Assembly (NCBI GenBank): GCA_025266875.1
Contig: JALLLT010000002.1
Span: 434,001 to 498,000 of the forward strand
DNA length: 64,000 nt
Direction: 5' to 3'
Source of the DNA: Fennellomyces sp. T-0311
Lineage: Eukaryota > Mucoromycota > Mucoromycetes > Mucorales > Lichtheimiaceae
The notes beneath the pieces were generated by a model. That model had not been told where the DNA came from and ran no database searches. It saw nothing but the letters and a program-made list of their open reading frames with translations. Position numbers and translations under genes: made by a program. Every line of letters starts with the position of its first letter. Positions within the stretch are counted from its first letter, which is position 1. Positions 50,546 to 61,119 of this stretch are shown here, one piece after another.

Positions 50546-52393
50546 ATGATCAATCCGGAGGGTACACAGTCAACATTTTGGCGGATATGCGACGACGACG
50601 GCAACTGTCATTGCGATTGGCGACTGACACTCAATGACTGCGCCGAAGATGTTCCAATGCGTATTATATATATCATCAATGCAGTATGGTCCGGAATCGT
50701 TACAGTAATTGGTAAACATACGAATACATGATCTTTTGTTATTACATGGCAACCTGATGCCTTGGCTCTGTTTCAGCAATTGGCCTGCTATACTATCGCT
50801 TGGCCTATCGTAAGCAGCAGATCTTTGACTGTCGTACTCCGACTGGCTTCATCCGTCCAAAGCCTATCGAAGCCATGCTTTTCATGGCCATTATCTTCAA
50901 CTTACGTAAGTGGATATGATTGCCAAATTTCAGGGTAATCTAATCCTTTGTTTGCATTTCAGTTCGTATGTTGCAAGCAATTATTGTTGTTACAGATGCA
51001 GGTCCAAATCCCGTTTTCCGTTCATGTAAGCAAGAGTGTTTAAAACAGATCATTGGAATATATGCTAAAGGTACGAATGTCCAGTCATGTACGAGATTCC
51101 ATGGCAATTCGGTTTGGGAGCCTTCTCTTGTTATGTGTTTGGTATTGCACACACAGTTGCTGATGTAAGCTTATTAATTAAATGCATCAACGTATTCACG
51201 GAAATATACAGAGTAGCAAATCGATTTACAGCGCATGGTTTCACTCGCCTGTGCGTATTGACCTACTGGGCACCGTTTTTATCAGTATGCCGTTCATCAC
51301 AAATAACATATGCTCTATCGCTGCAGGAGTATATGCCCAACGCGGAGATGACTGGCATGCGGCTCAGTTCACACATGCTTTGTATTACCTGTGGACAATC
51401 TACTGTGGGTCGCTGGGCCTCATGATTCTTGTCGCAGGCATCCGTCTGCTGCGGCTTTTGAATCATCATTTGCGAATGCAGCATGATCTGCGCGTCAATA
51501 TTGCTAAAATCAAGACCGGTACCTTCAAGGTAGGTACATTTGCAATGATATAACGATAGCGGTAGCTCAGTTGTATTTCCCTCATGCAGGTTAAAGCAAT
51601 TATGCTGGTCGGCTGCGTGTGTCTATGGGTGTTTGCCTTCATCCTTTGCATGTATGGTGTCTTCCGTGATCCCATCACGCGCGATACCGGCTTGAATTTA
51701 GCCATCTCTGCGGTGTGGACATACGATGGTACTATGGCAACTATGCTGGTTGAGCTTGCTCTCATTCTCAAGTACGTCTAGTTATGTGTGTGCAGTGGAA
51801 AAGTGTATCTGATACCTGATTTTCTTAGTCCTCGTATGACTGCTTCACTGGGAGTATCTGGAATGAGCGGAAGCGGATCCCAATCAGAAAATGTGATGAA
51901 TTCTCTTACTACCAACGACGGCCGTAACATCACCTCCATGGATACCACCCATTCGAAATGGGAGAAGTTCGCGACGAGCCGCGGAAGCATTGGAAATACG
52001 CAGCATACAGTAAGCAACGGCGGCTTCAGCAATGGCGGCTTTGGTGGTGGGGCCACGGATGGACTCCCAAGATACTCGATCAGTGATATGTCGATGGATA
52101 TTTTAAAGAATAACAACAACAACAACAATGGAAGCTTCTATAGCGGGGACTTGTCAAGGCCATCATCGCCGCCTAACTTTGGACCTGGGCATCAGATTGA
52201 GCAGGAACAAATGCACTATAACGCGACTACTGGCCAAGTACGTACCCCTCCGCGATATATAATTCCTGCCATAGACGAGCAGCGGCAGCTTGATATGGAC
52301 TCGTTCTCCACTCTTGGTGGAAACAACTCTGTTATGTCGTCGACACACCTCATGGGCGGCTACAGCTCCAGCCCTTCCCATCATCACATATAA
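50546..52393 (+). CDS. Orphan seven-transmembrane protein (GPCR-like topology)
   Basis: The protein is not recognised by family. A short Cys-rich N-terminus (CDDDGNCHCDW, likely extracellular) precedes seven hydrophobic segments: IIYIINAVWSGIVTVIAIGL, AMLFMAIIFNLLRMLQAIIV, GLGAFSCYVFGIAHTVA, RIDLLGTVFISMPFITNNIC, YYLWTIYCGSLGLMILVAGI, AIMLVGCVCLWVFAFILCMY and AISAVWTYDGTMATMLVELA. A long Ser/Gly/Asn-rich cytosolic tail of about 190 residues follows, with a seven-Asn run (about 52109-52130), ending HHHI-stop. Basic residues line loops after segments 1 and 5 (RLAYRKQQ; RLLRLLNHHLRMQHDLR). The topology fits a G-protein-coupled receptor, but other 7TM classes are possible. Seven exons or so, all with GT-AG junctions that keep the frame. 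Confidence 0.75.
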
Positions 52394-52610
52394 GGGCGAG
52401 TTGCGCTACGCGACAGCTGGCTCACCTAATAACTACCATGTACCACATACGAAAAGCAGAAACACGCAAGTGTTTCTTTTTAATTGTTACTTTAGAAAGC
52501 TATCTTACTATTCTCTATATATATGCATCACTACTTGACTTCCACTTTCTGATTAAAAAACGTTTTGACATTCCGCCTCTTAATCTATATTTTTCGGTTG
52601 CGGAACCTTT

Positions 52611-54723
52611 ATGCTTCGATCGCTTGCTCTTGCTACCATTCGACGCCAGAAGATCAGCGCGGCAGCAATTTTGCGAGCAGGATTAAGGCAGCAATACAAA
52701 CGATTCAGTTGTTCGACGGTGTTGTCAGTTAAAGCCAAAAGACCTAACCAAGACTCCATGAGCGACTCCAGCACCGGTGCCATGCCACCGACAAAGAAAC
52801 GGGTCTCCGACACTTCATATGGCACGGCAAAGAATGGCGCCGAAATGCAAATTGTTCTGTCCGAGAAGGAGTCGCAGGTGTGCGATTTGCTCGAAAAAGT
52901 GTCGGATTACATTGCCAAAGGACGTCCGGATCTTCCTCGGATCGAACCTCGGATCGCGGGAGGGTGGGTACGCGACAAGGTATACGTTTATCCAGCGCAA
53001 GAGCAACCTGGTTTGAGAGCCTGACGTTGTTTTGCTATGTAGCTTCTTGGCAAAGAATGCCACGATTTGGACGTCGCAGTAAACGATATGATGGGCTATG
53101 AATTTGCGCAGTACGTCAACGAATACCTTCAAGCGAACGGCTTTCCCACCCGATCGATAGCCAAGATCAGCAGCAACCCAGACAAATCCAAGCATCTTGA
53201 GACAGCAACGACCAAGCTATTCGACCAGGAGGTTGACTTTGCCAATCTGCGGACCGAGGTGTACGACGAGAACAGCAGAATACCTTCGATGATTGTATGT
53301 GACTCACGGTGTCACGTTGCATCCCAGGCGAGACTAATCGATACACGATAGGCATTTGGAACGCCAACAGACGATGCATACCGACGCGACATTACCATCA
53401 ACAGCTTGTTCTACAATGTTCATTCGAAACGAGTCGAAGACTTCACCGAAAAGGTGGTAAGCTATACATCTGGATGGACCTTTGCTGAACTGGACATATA
53501 AGCAGGGCCTTTACGATCTTCAGCATGGATTAGTACGGACACCACTTGCACCCTTCGAGACGTTCAGAGACGATCCTCTGCGAGTGTTGCGATGCGTGCG
53601 CTTTGCCAGCAGATTCAATTTCGAACTTGTCCCTGAGCTGGTGGAGGCTGTACAGAACAAAACAATCAAAGAAGCGCTCGAGAGCAAAATCAGCAGGGAG
53701 CGCATTGGAATTGAAGTCGAAAAGATGGTCACCGGCCCGTCTCCACTACACGCCCTCCAGATGCTGCACCAACTCAATCTATACAACATAGTGTTTGCAC
53801 AGCCAACGGCCATCACTTCTGGTACTGTCGGAGAACCTATACTGGCTGTCCGTGCGGCTGGTGCAGTACAATGGTTGATTTCATCTCGCATAACCTCCAC
53901 TGGACAGTTTCTAACCAGTGTATCTCGTTAGGATATCACAGCAAAACATTGAAAGGCTTCACACCAAATCAGCAGAAGAGAGACGGCTCCTCTATCTCGG
54001 CACCGCTCTGCTGCCATACCTTGGAGTTTCGGTAGAAGTAAAGAAACGAACGGTACCTGCTGTGCAAATGGTCGTGAGAGATGCGGTCAAGGTACCCAAG
54101 GTCGACTAAATCACAAGCGATGACTTACTGACCAGATGACGTACGTAGTTCTCAAATAATGATATGAATCATGCAGCAACGGTTTTCCGCGGTGTCCCAA
54201 TGTTTGAACAGGCAGCAAATAACAACTCTGTATCTCGGAGTGAGCTTGGTAAGAAAAGACTTATAATGGTAATACGCCAGCATTGACCAGCAACGTCGTT
54301 AGGCATGATCATTCGGGAAATGGGAAGCTTGTGGGAGGTATCTTTGAAGCTTGCACTTGCAAAAGAGCTTCTTGAAGCACATAGAGATATTCCATGGGAA
54401 ACTGCCGAAATGAATACAGAATTGGAGAGCGATATATGCAAGAAATACAATGCGCTGATTGAAAAGACTGAACACTACGGCATAACCCAGTGCTATCAAT
54501 GGAAACACATCCTGGATGTAAGTTACTGTGCTGCTGGGGGAGATATGACGCATCTAAGTAGTTCATATAGGGTAAGAAGATAGCCTCTGTGCTTGGCATT
54601 AGGCCTGGGCCTGGTATTGCCGATTTGCTAAGGCACACAATGATCTGGCAGCTGGAGCATCCCAACGGCACGGCGGAGGAGTGTGAGGAGATGATTAAAA
54701 ACTATTGGCAAAATCATCGGTAA
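52611..54723 (+). CDS. CCA1: tRNA CCA nucleotidyltransferase
   Basis: This enzyme adds the 3' CCA to tRNAs in the nucleus/cytosol and mitochondria. The first ATG (52611) gives MLRSLALATIRRQKISAAAI, a basic mitochondrial presequence. A second in-frame ATG at 52758 (MSDSSTG) would give the cytosolic form, as in yeast CCA1. The catalytic head has IAGGWVRDKLLGKECHDLDV (GGxVRD and DxD), RRDITINSLFYNVHSKRVED, and DDPLRVLRCVRFASRFNF. The neck/body has ISRERIGIEVEKMVTGPSPL and LNLYNIVFAQP. Late exons hold TVFRGVPMFEQ, VSLKLALAKELLEA and IASVLGIRPGPGIADLLRHT. The stop at 54723 lies 81 bases from the convergent SNRNP40 stop. About eight exons are present. Confidence 0.95.
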
Positions 54724-54804
54724 AAATTGTAGCATAACGAAAACAAATACATAAAAGACTTGAGTTTTTTTTTTCGAAAGAAAATATGGTAACTACGGCA
54801 ACAT

Positions 54805-56210
54805 TCATTGTGTATCCTTTACTTCACCAAGTAAGATGGTCATATCGGTGCTACAACCTATAATTATCGGCTCCTTTGGATACCAATCCACGTCATTTAC
54901 ACAGCCCTTGTGGCCTGGCAGTTTGTAGAGAATCTTGCCTGAGCTTGCCTCCCAGATTACTACCGTCCGATCTGCTGAGCCACATGCAACCTGGCTTCCG
55001 TCCGTGAACCAGCAGGGCGTGATTAAGTTCTTCTCGTAACCGTGAGGAGCGCCTTGAAGAACCTTCATGCGGCGATCGGCTGGTGCGAACGGCTTCACGT
55101 TCCAGATTCGCACTGTATTATCCATGCTGTTTGACAGTAACGATGCTCCATCCGGACTTAAGGCTAGGCCAGCGACGGTATCCATGTGCCCCTTCAGCGT
55201 ATATGCAACTTCCTTCTTCCGCATATCCCAGACCTGTTATAAACCCGCCTTTAGTTTCCATCGTCATAGACAGATTGCCATGACAAAAAAAGCTCGCTAT
55301 ACCTTTATCTCGTTGTCTAGACCACCCGAATAGATCATATTGCCAGCATCGCTGAAGCATACGCTCGTCACTTGGTATTTGTCTTCATAGGTCTGGACAG
55401 CGTCCTTTGATCGGCTATCCCACAGCTTGATGCATCCGTCGTCACTGCCCGACACAACGTGCTCTGGACCCCTACGTGCCACGTGACAGCTGTTGACCAC
55501 CAGTGTATGACCCTTCCACTGCCGGACACGCTCTCCGGTACTGGGATCGTAAATACAGACCGCTTTATCTGCAGAGCAAGAGAATAATTGGCTACATACA
55601 GAGCGTTAATAAAGCTACTCGAAGCGCAACCATGTGCCGTACCAACCTTCTGCGACCAGTGTACATCTAGAATTATATTTGTATGTCCTCGCAACACGAC
55701 GTAGTTCTGGCAGTCGCCATACGTATCCCACAATACTTGTATATCCCTGTTAGAGAGCTCCAAATCTGCTGCGCTTTTCCGTCTACATACATATTTGCCG
55801 GTCGTACGAAGCGCTTGCTATATGCTGGCTAGAAGGATAGAATTTACTTGAAAAGATCTCGTCCTAATATCCGATCCAAAATATGAGTGTGACATGATCT
55901 AAAGTTGCAATTAATTTCTTCATCCAATACCTCGTGACCGGTGAGCTATATCACAGGTGCTTGACGGCAGGACATGCGCTTGATCTACGGTTGGAAACTT
56001 AAGCAAATCATTGCTTGTGTTGACGAATGAAGCAATACCGTTCCAACAATCGCATTGCTCGTGCCCGAACGCTCCGGTGACAGGATGAACTTTTTGCCCT
56101 TTTCTTCTGTGTCTCGTCGCGCACGCTTGATGAGGGTGCCGCCAGCAGCATAAATGCTTGGTGAATCTTTTCTCTTCTGAACAAATACGTCTGCTTTAAT
56201 CAGTGCTTTA
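54805..56210 (-). CDS. SNRNP40: U5 snRNP 40-kDa WD40 protein
   Basis: SNRNP40 is a seven-bladed propeller of the U5 snRNP/Prp8 complex in the spliceosome. Blades are clear from LTGHE / DEIFSSKFYPSSQHIASAS, YDRQILLWDTYGDCQNYVVL, WKGHTLVVNSCHVARRGPEH, GSDDGCIKLWDSRSKDAVQT, SGGLDNEIKVWD, LKGHMDTVAGLALSPDGASL, NSMDNTVRIWNVKPFAPADR and GSADRTVVIWEASSGKILYK to LPGHKGCVNDVDWYPKEPII. It ends GEVKDTQ-stop at 54805. Upstream, KDSPSIYAAGGTLIKRARRD marks the basic N-terminal exon, but no ATG was found there, so the 5' end (about 56210) is provisional. A TAG at 55946-55948 falls in frame just before LTGHE unless the splice acceptor lies at that same TAG. Confidence 0.88.
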
Positions 56211-56284
56211 TGGCTAAAAGTGAGCTAGGTGAATGAAAGATGAATAGGGTATGGTATACAAAAGAGGGGTATTGAATATGGGCA

Positions 56285-58620
56285 CTACTTTGCAGTAATT
56301 ATTCGCTTCGGTGTACTATATGAATCTACTATATAGCTGTAACGGATGATTTCACGTGGCTTACGGCACACAAATTGGAAAAGGGTATTCGCATTTGTCT
56401 CGACAAGTTTCTAAAGCATACTAAGTATGAGAAATCCTATGGAAATTTACCATTGTACCTTACCTGGACTGTGAGCATTGTTTCAAAAGCATCATCTAGT
56501 ACTGAAAAGTCGGTATGTACGCGGGGGATGTAGAAAGTACTGATCGGAATGAGTCTATACATGCCTTGGTATCGAAAGTCCATAATCAGTACGATACATA
56601 TAAAACCTGCATTTGCGCTTAAATTTCTATGTAAATATCACAGTTGTTCTATTTACCTACAATCAATATACCGACGACAGGAATCTCCTCATCGTCCATA
56701 CCACATCGCACCATGTTGTCTATTGCGTCCTTCATGGCATTGGCGAGTTTTATAAAATCAGGTCTTTCCCCGTTTTTGACACGGTGAGGCGGCTTTGTCT
56801 CGACGATCAATAAATTTTGATCAGGGAGTTTACCGTACGAGAACATCATTGATAGGTCTGAAAATCGGCGCGCTGTTTGTGCAGAAGGATCGGCAGTGTG
56901 CAATCGTTTTTTGGAGCCCACGATCTCGCAGACCGTTCTGCCAGGGAATTAATAACAACGCTCACAGAATGGGTGGGATATAATCTTACCCTCGCCGGAT
57001 GAGATGGACATCCTCTTCAAGAAAGGCGATAAGTAGTGGAGTGACAGCCGATATCGTGAACATGCTTTCATGTGATTGTTCTCGCAGTACAGATGATGGC
57101 TTGCACAATGGAATGCTTGATTGAACGGTATTAGTGGACTTGTATAACAGTAAATGATAGTTGTCTTACATGTTATTTAATGCGATCTTCACCTTCGACA
57201 ACTGGTCGCGAAATGAAGATGGTTTCCAATCTCCAACTGCTTCTTCGAGTTCTTCGTAATTCGCTCGCGCCGGCTATACATTGTAAATTAATTTAATACA
57301 CTATCTTTCATCGGTGAGCATTACCTTTGGAAACTTCTGCAGTTTCTGGGAAGTTCCTTCAGGCAATTGTTGGATTGGATATAGGTCTTCACATTCCGAA
57401 ATCATTTGCTCCCATACACTTCGATCGCCAATCATGTATTCCAAACGCGAAGAATGGTCGATATAGAAAATTCAGTTTAAAGCCCTGTACAGTTTGTTCT
57501 TTAGCAAACGACTTGTCCCTTATTTAAAATATCTATTTAGCTTACAACACCTCTTGGAATGTATCCAAAGCGTTTGTTTCTTTGGCCTTCTTTAAACAGG
57601 CATCTCTATACTAGGGTTCTCCATTCGGGTTTTCGAGTCGAGTATATGTTGACTCGTACCCGACTCGTCATGCCGGGTATCGAATCGGGTATGAGTATTC
57701 GGGTATATTGGAGAAACCTAGTGGATATATAAGAAACGCAATCTCGTTCTTCGATGCTTGTCTAGACAAGCAAGACATTCACTTCAACGAGCAGTTTAGA
57801 TTGACAAAAAATAAACCTGGGGAGCAGTGAGCGCTTTCTTCATTGCAGTTGACATGTATTTGACGGTGAAGCCTTTTCCAAAAAATTGGGATTCTTTTTG
57901 AATCAAGTTTTCCTTTTTAGGGCTTTATACAACCGTTCCCATCTGCCGCGTGCTGCTTCGATCCGATTGATGATTGTTCCGTCCGATAGTACACGTTCCC
58001 CACATGGTCTCCCATACTCCACTCGATCGGTTCCCCAAACCCTAAGAAATTTTATCATTTGGAACTGGAGCGACTGTAACGAGAACGCGGAGCCTTTTTC
58101 GACGTTTTGCCTATAAGCATGGCGCCCGTTAGAATAGACAGATTACAAAATAATTTCATGTAGGGTAACCTCTTCGACTGTCCCATTACCGGAAAAGCTA
58201 CCCACAGCACAGCAGCCACCGTACACGTTATAGGCATTGTAAGTGATTGATCGCGCTTGACTTTTTGAGCAACGAAGTTTTCAGCTTTGAGTGCCTAAAA
58301 CGCCTCGGTTAAAACATAATTATATACTTTAAGAGTTTTCCTTACTTTGGCCTCCTCCCTTAGTCGACCGACTTCCCGCTTGTCTTCGGCAGAAGCTGAT
58401 CTAGGGGCCTGTTCCAGACCGTTACAGTACTCTTGCAGAATTATTTTAACACCTTTAAGGCTCCGTTTGTTGACATTATCGTGAGTACTCTCCAGGTAAT
58501 CAGCGAAGGACCAGTTTTCAACGGGTTTACTGAAATTCACTATTTGAAGCAGAAGGATGGAGCGACTTGTTTTGGGCCCAACTAACATGGCTGGGGGGCG
58601 CCACTTCCCAACCACGCGCT
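56285..58620 (-). pseudogene. PD-(D/E)XK nuclease-like hypothetical family, copy A
   Basis: The exons in order carry KPVENWSFADYLESTHDNVN with GRLREEAKVRKTLKVYNYVL, ALKAENFV, AVGSFSGNGTVEEVTLHEII then an in-frame TAA, RVWGTDRVEYGRPCGERVLS, and YRDACLKKAKETNALDTFQE, directly bordered by a MITE. Then come YMIGDRSVWEQMISECEDLY, NYEELEEAVGDWKPSSFRDQ, and SSVLREQSHESMFTISAVTP with LLIAFLEEDVHLIRRG. The nuclease-like block is QTARRFSDLSMMFSYG ... NLLIVETKPPHRVKNG (Asp, then E-T-K). The end is VYRLIPIS-like: MYRLIPISTFYIPRVHTDFS and LVETNANTLFQFVCRKPREI, stopping at 56285. It is tandem with copy B and about 75 bases from the SNRNP40 5' exon. The stop and MITE suggest a pseudogene. Confidence 0.55.
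57611..57721. mobile_element. MITE-like insertion with CTAGG(G/T)TTCTCC ends
   Basis: CTAGGGTTCTCC at the left is matched on the opposite strand by CTAGGTTTCTCC at the right. The interior is made of short CGGGTAT/ACTCG units (such as CCGACTCGTCATGCCGGGTA). It abuts the YRDACLKKAKE exon of family copy A exactly where copy B has continuous coding (AYRDLCLKKAKE), so it appears to interrupt that exon. Confidence 0.6.
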
Positions 58621-58663
58621 GGTCCCAAAACTAAAGCTGTGGCACAACATTATTGATGGCCCA

Positions 58664-58777
58664 TCAATTGTGGACGGCGCAAAGGTACAGGGCGATATCC
58701 TGGTCACCGTCCATTATCATGTAGTTCAACCCGATTCGGCGCATGTTTCTTGCCGCATTCCGATCGCGATCAATGAC
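58664..58777 (-). CDS. Terminal exon with TnpB/Fanzor-like RuvC-III motif
   Basis: Thirty-seven codons after a TTTCGCAG acceptor read VIDRDRNAARNMRRIGLNYM, continue with DGDQDIALYLCAVHN and stop. The string DRDxNAARN(M/I) is the signature around the third RuvC catalytic Asp of IS200/IS605 TnpB and of eukaryotic Fanzor proteins. The upstream RuvC-I/II parts and the zinc ribbon are not seen here. It may be the last exon of a lost Fanzor element joined onto nuclease-family copy B, or a native tail of that family that resembles it by chance. Confidence 0.45.
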   Translation of the reverse strand, partial: VIDRDRNAARNMRRIGLNYMIMDGDQDIALYLCAVHN

Positions 58778-59744
58778 CTGCGAAAGTAAACACCAAAAAA
58801 AAAATCAAGGTATAAGAGGCAAACACTCACGACAAGCTGGAAAAGTGTTGCGGCATTCGTCTCAACCAGTGTCTAAAATATATCATACTATTAGAGGACC
58901 TGTGACAATATGACATTGTATCTTACGTTGACCGTGAGCATTGTTTCAAAAGCATCGTCAAGTACTGAAAAGTCAGTATGGGTACGCGAAATATAGAAAG
59001 TGCCAAGCGGGATCAATCTATAAACGCCTTGGTAACGCATATCCATGGTCATAACAGTGCATGTGAAACCTGTATTCGCGATTAAGAATACATTGACGTA
59101 AAATATAATGGTAATGCGCTATTTACCTTCAATTAAGATGCCGGGGACCGGGATCTCCTCGCCGTGCGAGACGGACATCTTCAAGGAATGCCAGATACAA
59201 TGGATTGAGAGCAGATTGTGTGAAGGTGCTCTCGTGTACACCTTCTCGTACTGCTGATGTTGGCTTGTATAGCGGGACCCTTAATACAACATCATCAGTG
59301 GAATAATGTAATAGTTGATAATAGCTGCCTTACATGCTGTCCATTGCAGCTTTTACTTTGGATGCTTCGTTCTTGAAAGAAGAGGGCTTCCAATCCGCAA
59401 CTACTTCGGCAAGCGCTTCGTAGTTCGTTCGTGCCAACTATATTTTGCGTGTCAATCTAGTGGCCTACTTTCTTCATTGGCGAACTTACCTTGGAAAACT
59501 CGTAGAGCTTCTTGGGGACCCCGTCCGGTAACTCCCTAATTGGATACACGTCGTAGCATTCGGAAATCATTCCTTCCCATACCCTTCGATCACTAATCAG
59601 ATACTCCATCCGCGAAGAATGGTCCATATAGAGTATGCAGCTGAGGGTCCTGTATGAATGAATTATTCTCTAGTAAATGAGCTGTCCCTTATTTACAAAA
59701 TTAATATCAACGTCCAATTCTTCTTGGGAAGTGCCCAGTGTGTT

Positions 59745-60140
59745 GTATCCAACACGAACATGCCCTAACAAGCTTCTTTGTCATCCATGCTGTCAGTCAG
59801 CAAATAAGAGCTTTGTATCCTTACCGCCGCTTCCCACTTCCGACGTCGGGAATGTTGAGCTTCATGTTTACCAAATACCCAGCCAATCAGGTTACTCGTA
59901 GACACGACCTTCCGGTCAACGCGTCTCTTCACGGATATGCTCTGTCGGCATCCATCTTATGGATCATCACGATACGTCACTGCTCAACAATAATAAGGTT
60001 GACATTACACATCGCTCGCGGGAACACCGGCTTAAGGAATCCTACCATGGGTAAACATTTGTTATAAATAGAGAGAGCAAAGCATATGAAATAAATCAGT
60101 TACCTTTTTGAGTCTCGTTGACATATTTGTCTCTTACACT
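59745..60140. repeat. Second copy of the segment at 17511-17900
   Basis: See 17511-17900. This copy has the same orientation and order of shared blocks. It carries small indels, including the one that turns the GEVA reading into a stop after GKRR. Confidence 0.75.
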
Positions 60141-60565
60141 TTCTCTCTCTTGACTTAACACAGTGAGTCTGCTTCCTTTGCTTTCTTCAGGCACAAGTCT
60201 CGGTATGCAAGCAAATCGTTTGTGACATTGTGCTCAAAAACAGTCCACTACCAGATTCGTTGTTAATGGCGTTTTCTATATTAGCATAGACTCTCCGTAC
60301 CTGACCAATGTTCATATCCGGCACGAAGTGATGTCTTCCCTCACCATGCAGAAAATCCATGGAATGCGTTCTCTGGAGTCGATAAAAGTGATAACTGTGA
60401 TAAGCAATCAGTGTATTCCTTTTATTTTGCAGCTTCTCAATGGGCTTCGCAGGGTTGTTGGGCTGCTTGGCCTAGAAATATCATGCGAATTGCCGGGGGT
60501 GGTTGTAGGCGGATTACTTGGCACGCTTGAAAGGGGCTGGTCACGTTTAGTGACCGTAATGCGTA

Positions 60566-60664
60566 CAGTGGCCGCTTTATATAACGATACGATGGTGCAT
60601 CGAAAATTGTATCGTTATATCGAATTATCGTTATATAAAATATCATTATATGAAGCGGCCACTG
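60566..60664. mobile_element. MITE with CAGTGGCCGCTT TIRs, 99 bp, copy 2
   Basis: The ends CAGTGGCCGCTT(T/C)ATATAA match on both strands. They are flanked by TA at 60564-60565 and 60665-60666. The interior is palindromic (AATTGTATCGTTATATCGAA then TTATCGTTATATAA). It is related to 16342-16513, and both sit inside members of the same nuclease-like gene family. Confidence 0.8.
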
Positions 60665-61119
60665 TAGCTTCTTTCGAGGCTCTTCCAATACGCATGACAC
60701 CCATTAGAATCGACAGACTCCATGTTGCTTTCGTGTACAGCTACCTTTCGAACTGTCACGTCGCCCGAGAAACTTCCCATAGCACAGTTGTCAAAGTTGC
60801 CAGAGAAATTGTTCGTCGTCATTGCCGCTGGAGCATCGTTCTGGACAAAATCTTCCGCTTTTAATGCCTAAGATGCCTTGGTTAAATCATAACCATATAG
60901 TTCAAGCTTCTTTCTTACTTTGGCTTTCTCCCTTAGTCTACCAATGTGGGCCTTATCGGAATGAATAGCTTCTTGCTGCGCCCGCTCCAAGTCGAAGCAA
61001 TATCGCTGTATGAGTTTTCGAATGACAGTAACACTTTTCTTATCATAATTGTTGAGAGTGCTGTTCAAGTAATCGTTGAAAGACCATTTTTCAATAGGCT
61101 TGTCAAATACGACTTACAC

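Larger units (their letters stand above)
58664..61115 (-). pseudogene. PD-(D/E)XK-like hypothetical family, copy B, nuclease core deleted
   Basis: The 5' exon reads KPIEKWSFNDYLNSTLNNYD with GRLREKAKVRKKLELYGYDL (compare copy A), then ALKAEDFVQNDAP, CAMGSFSGDVTVRKVAVHES, a MITE at 60566-60664, and QVRRVYANIENAINNESGSG. The 390-bp shared segment at 59745-60140 follows, then YLISDRRVWEGMISECYDVY, NYEALAEVVADWKPSSFKNE and AVREGVHESTFTQSALNPLY. Immediately after LEDVRLARRG the sequence jumps to EEIPVPGILIEG, which in copy A lies about 100 residues later. The E-x-K nuclease block is therefore missing, and the join is out of frame. It continues YRLIPLGTFYISRTHTDF and LVETNAATLFQLV, then a GTGAGT donor joins in frame to the last exon 58664-58777. 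Confidence 0.5.
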
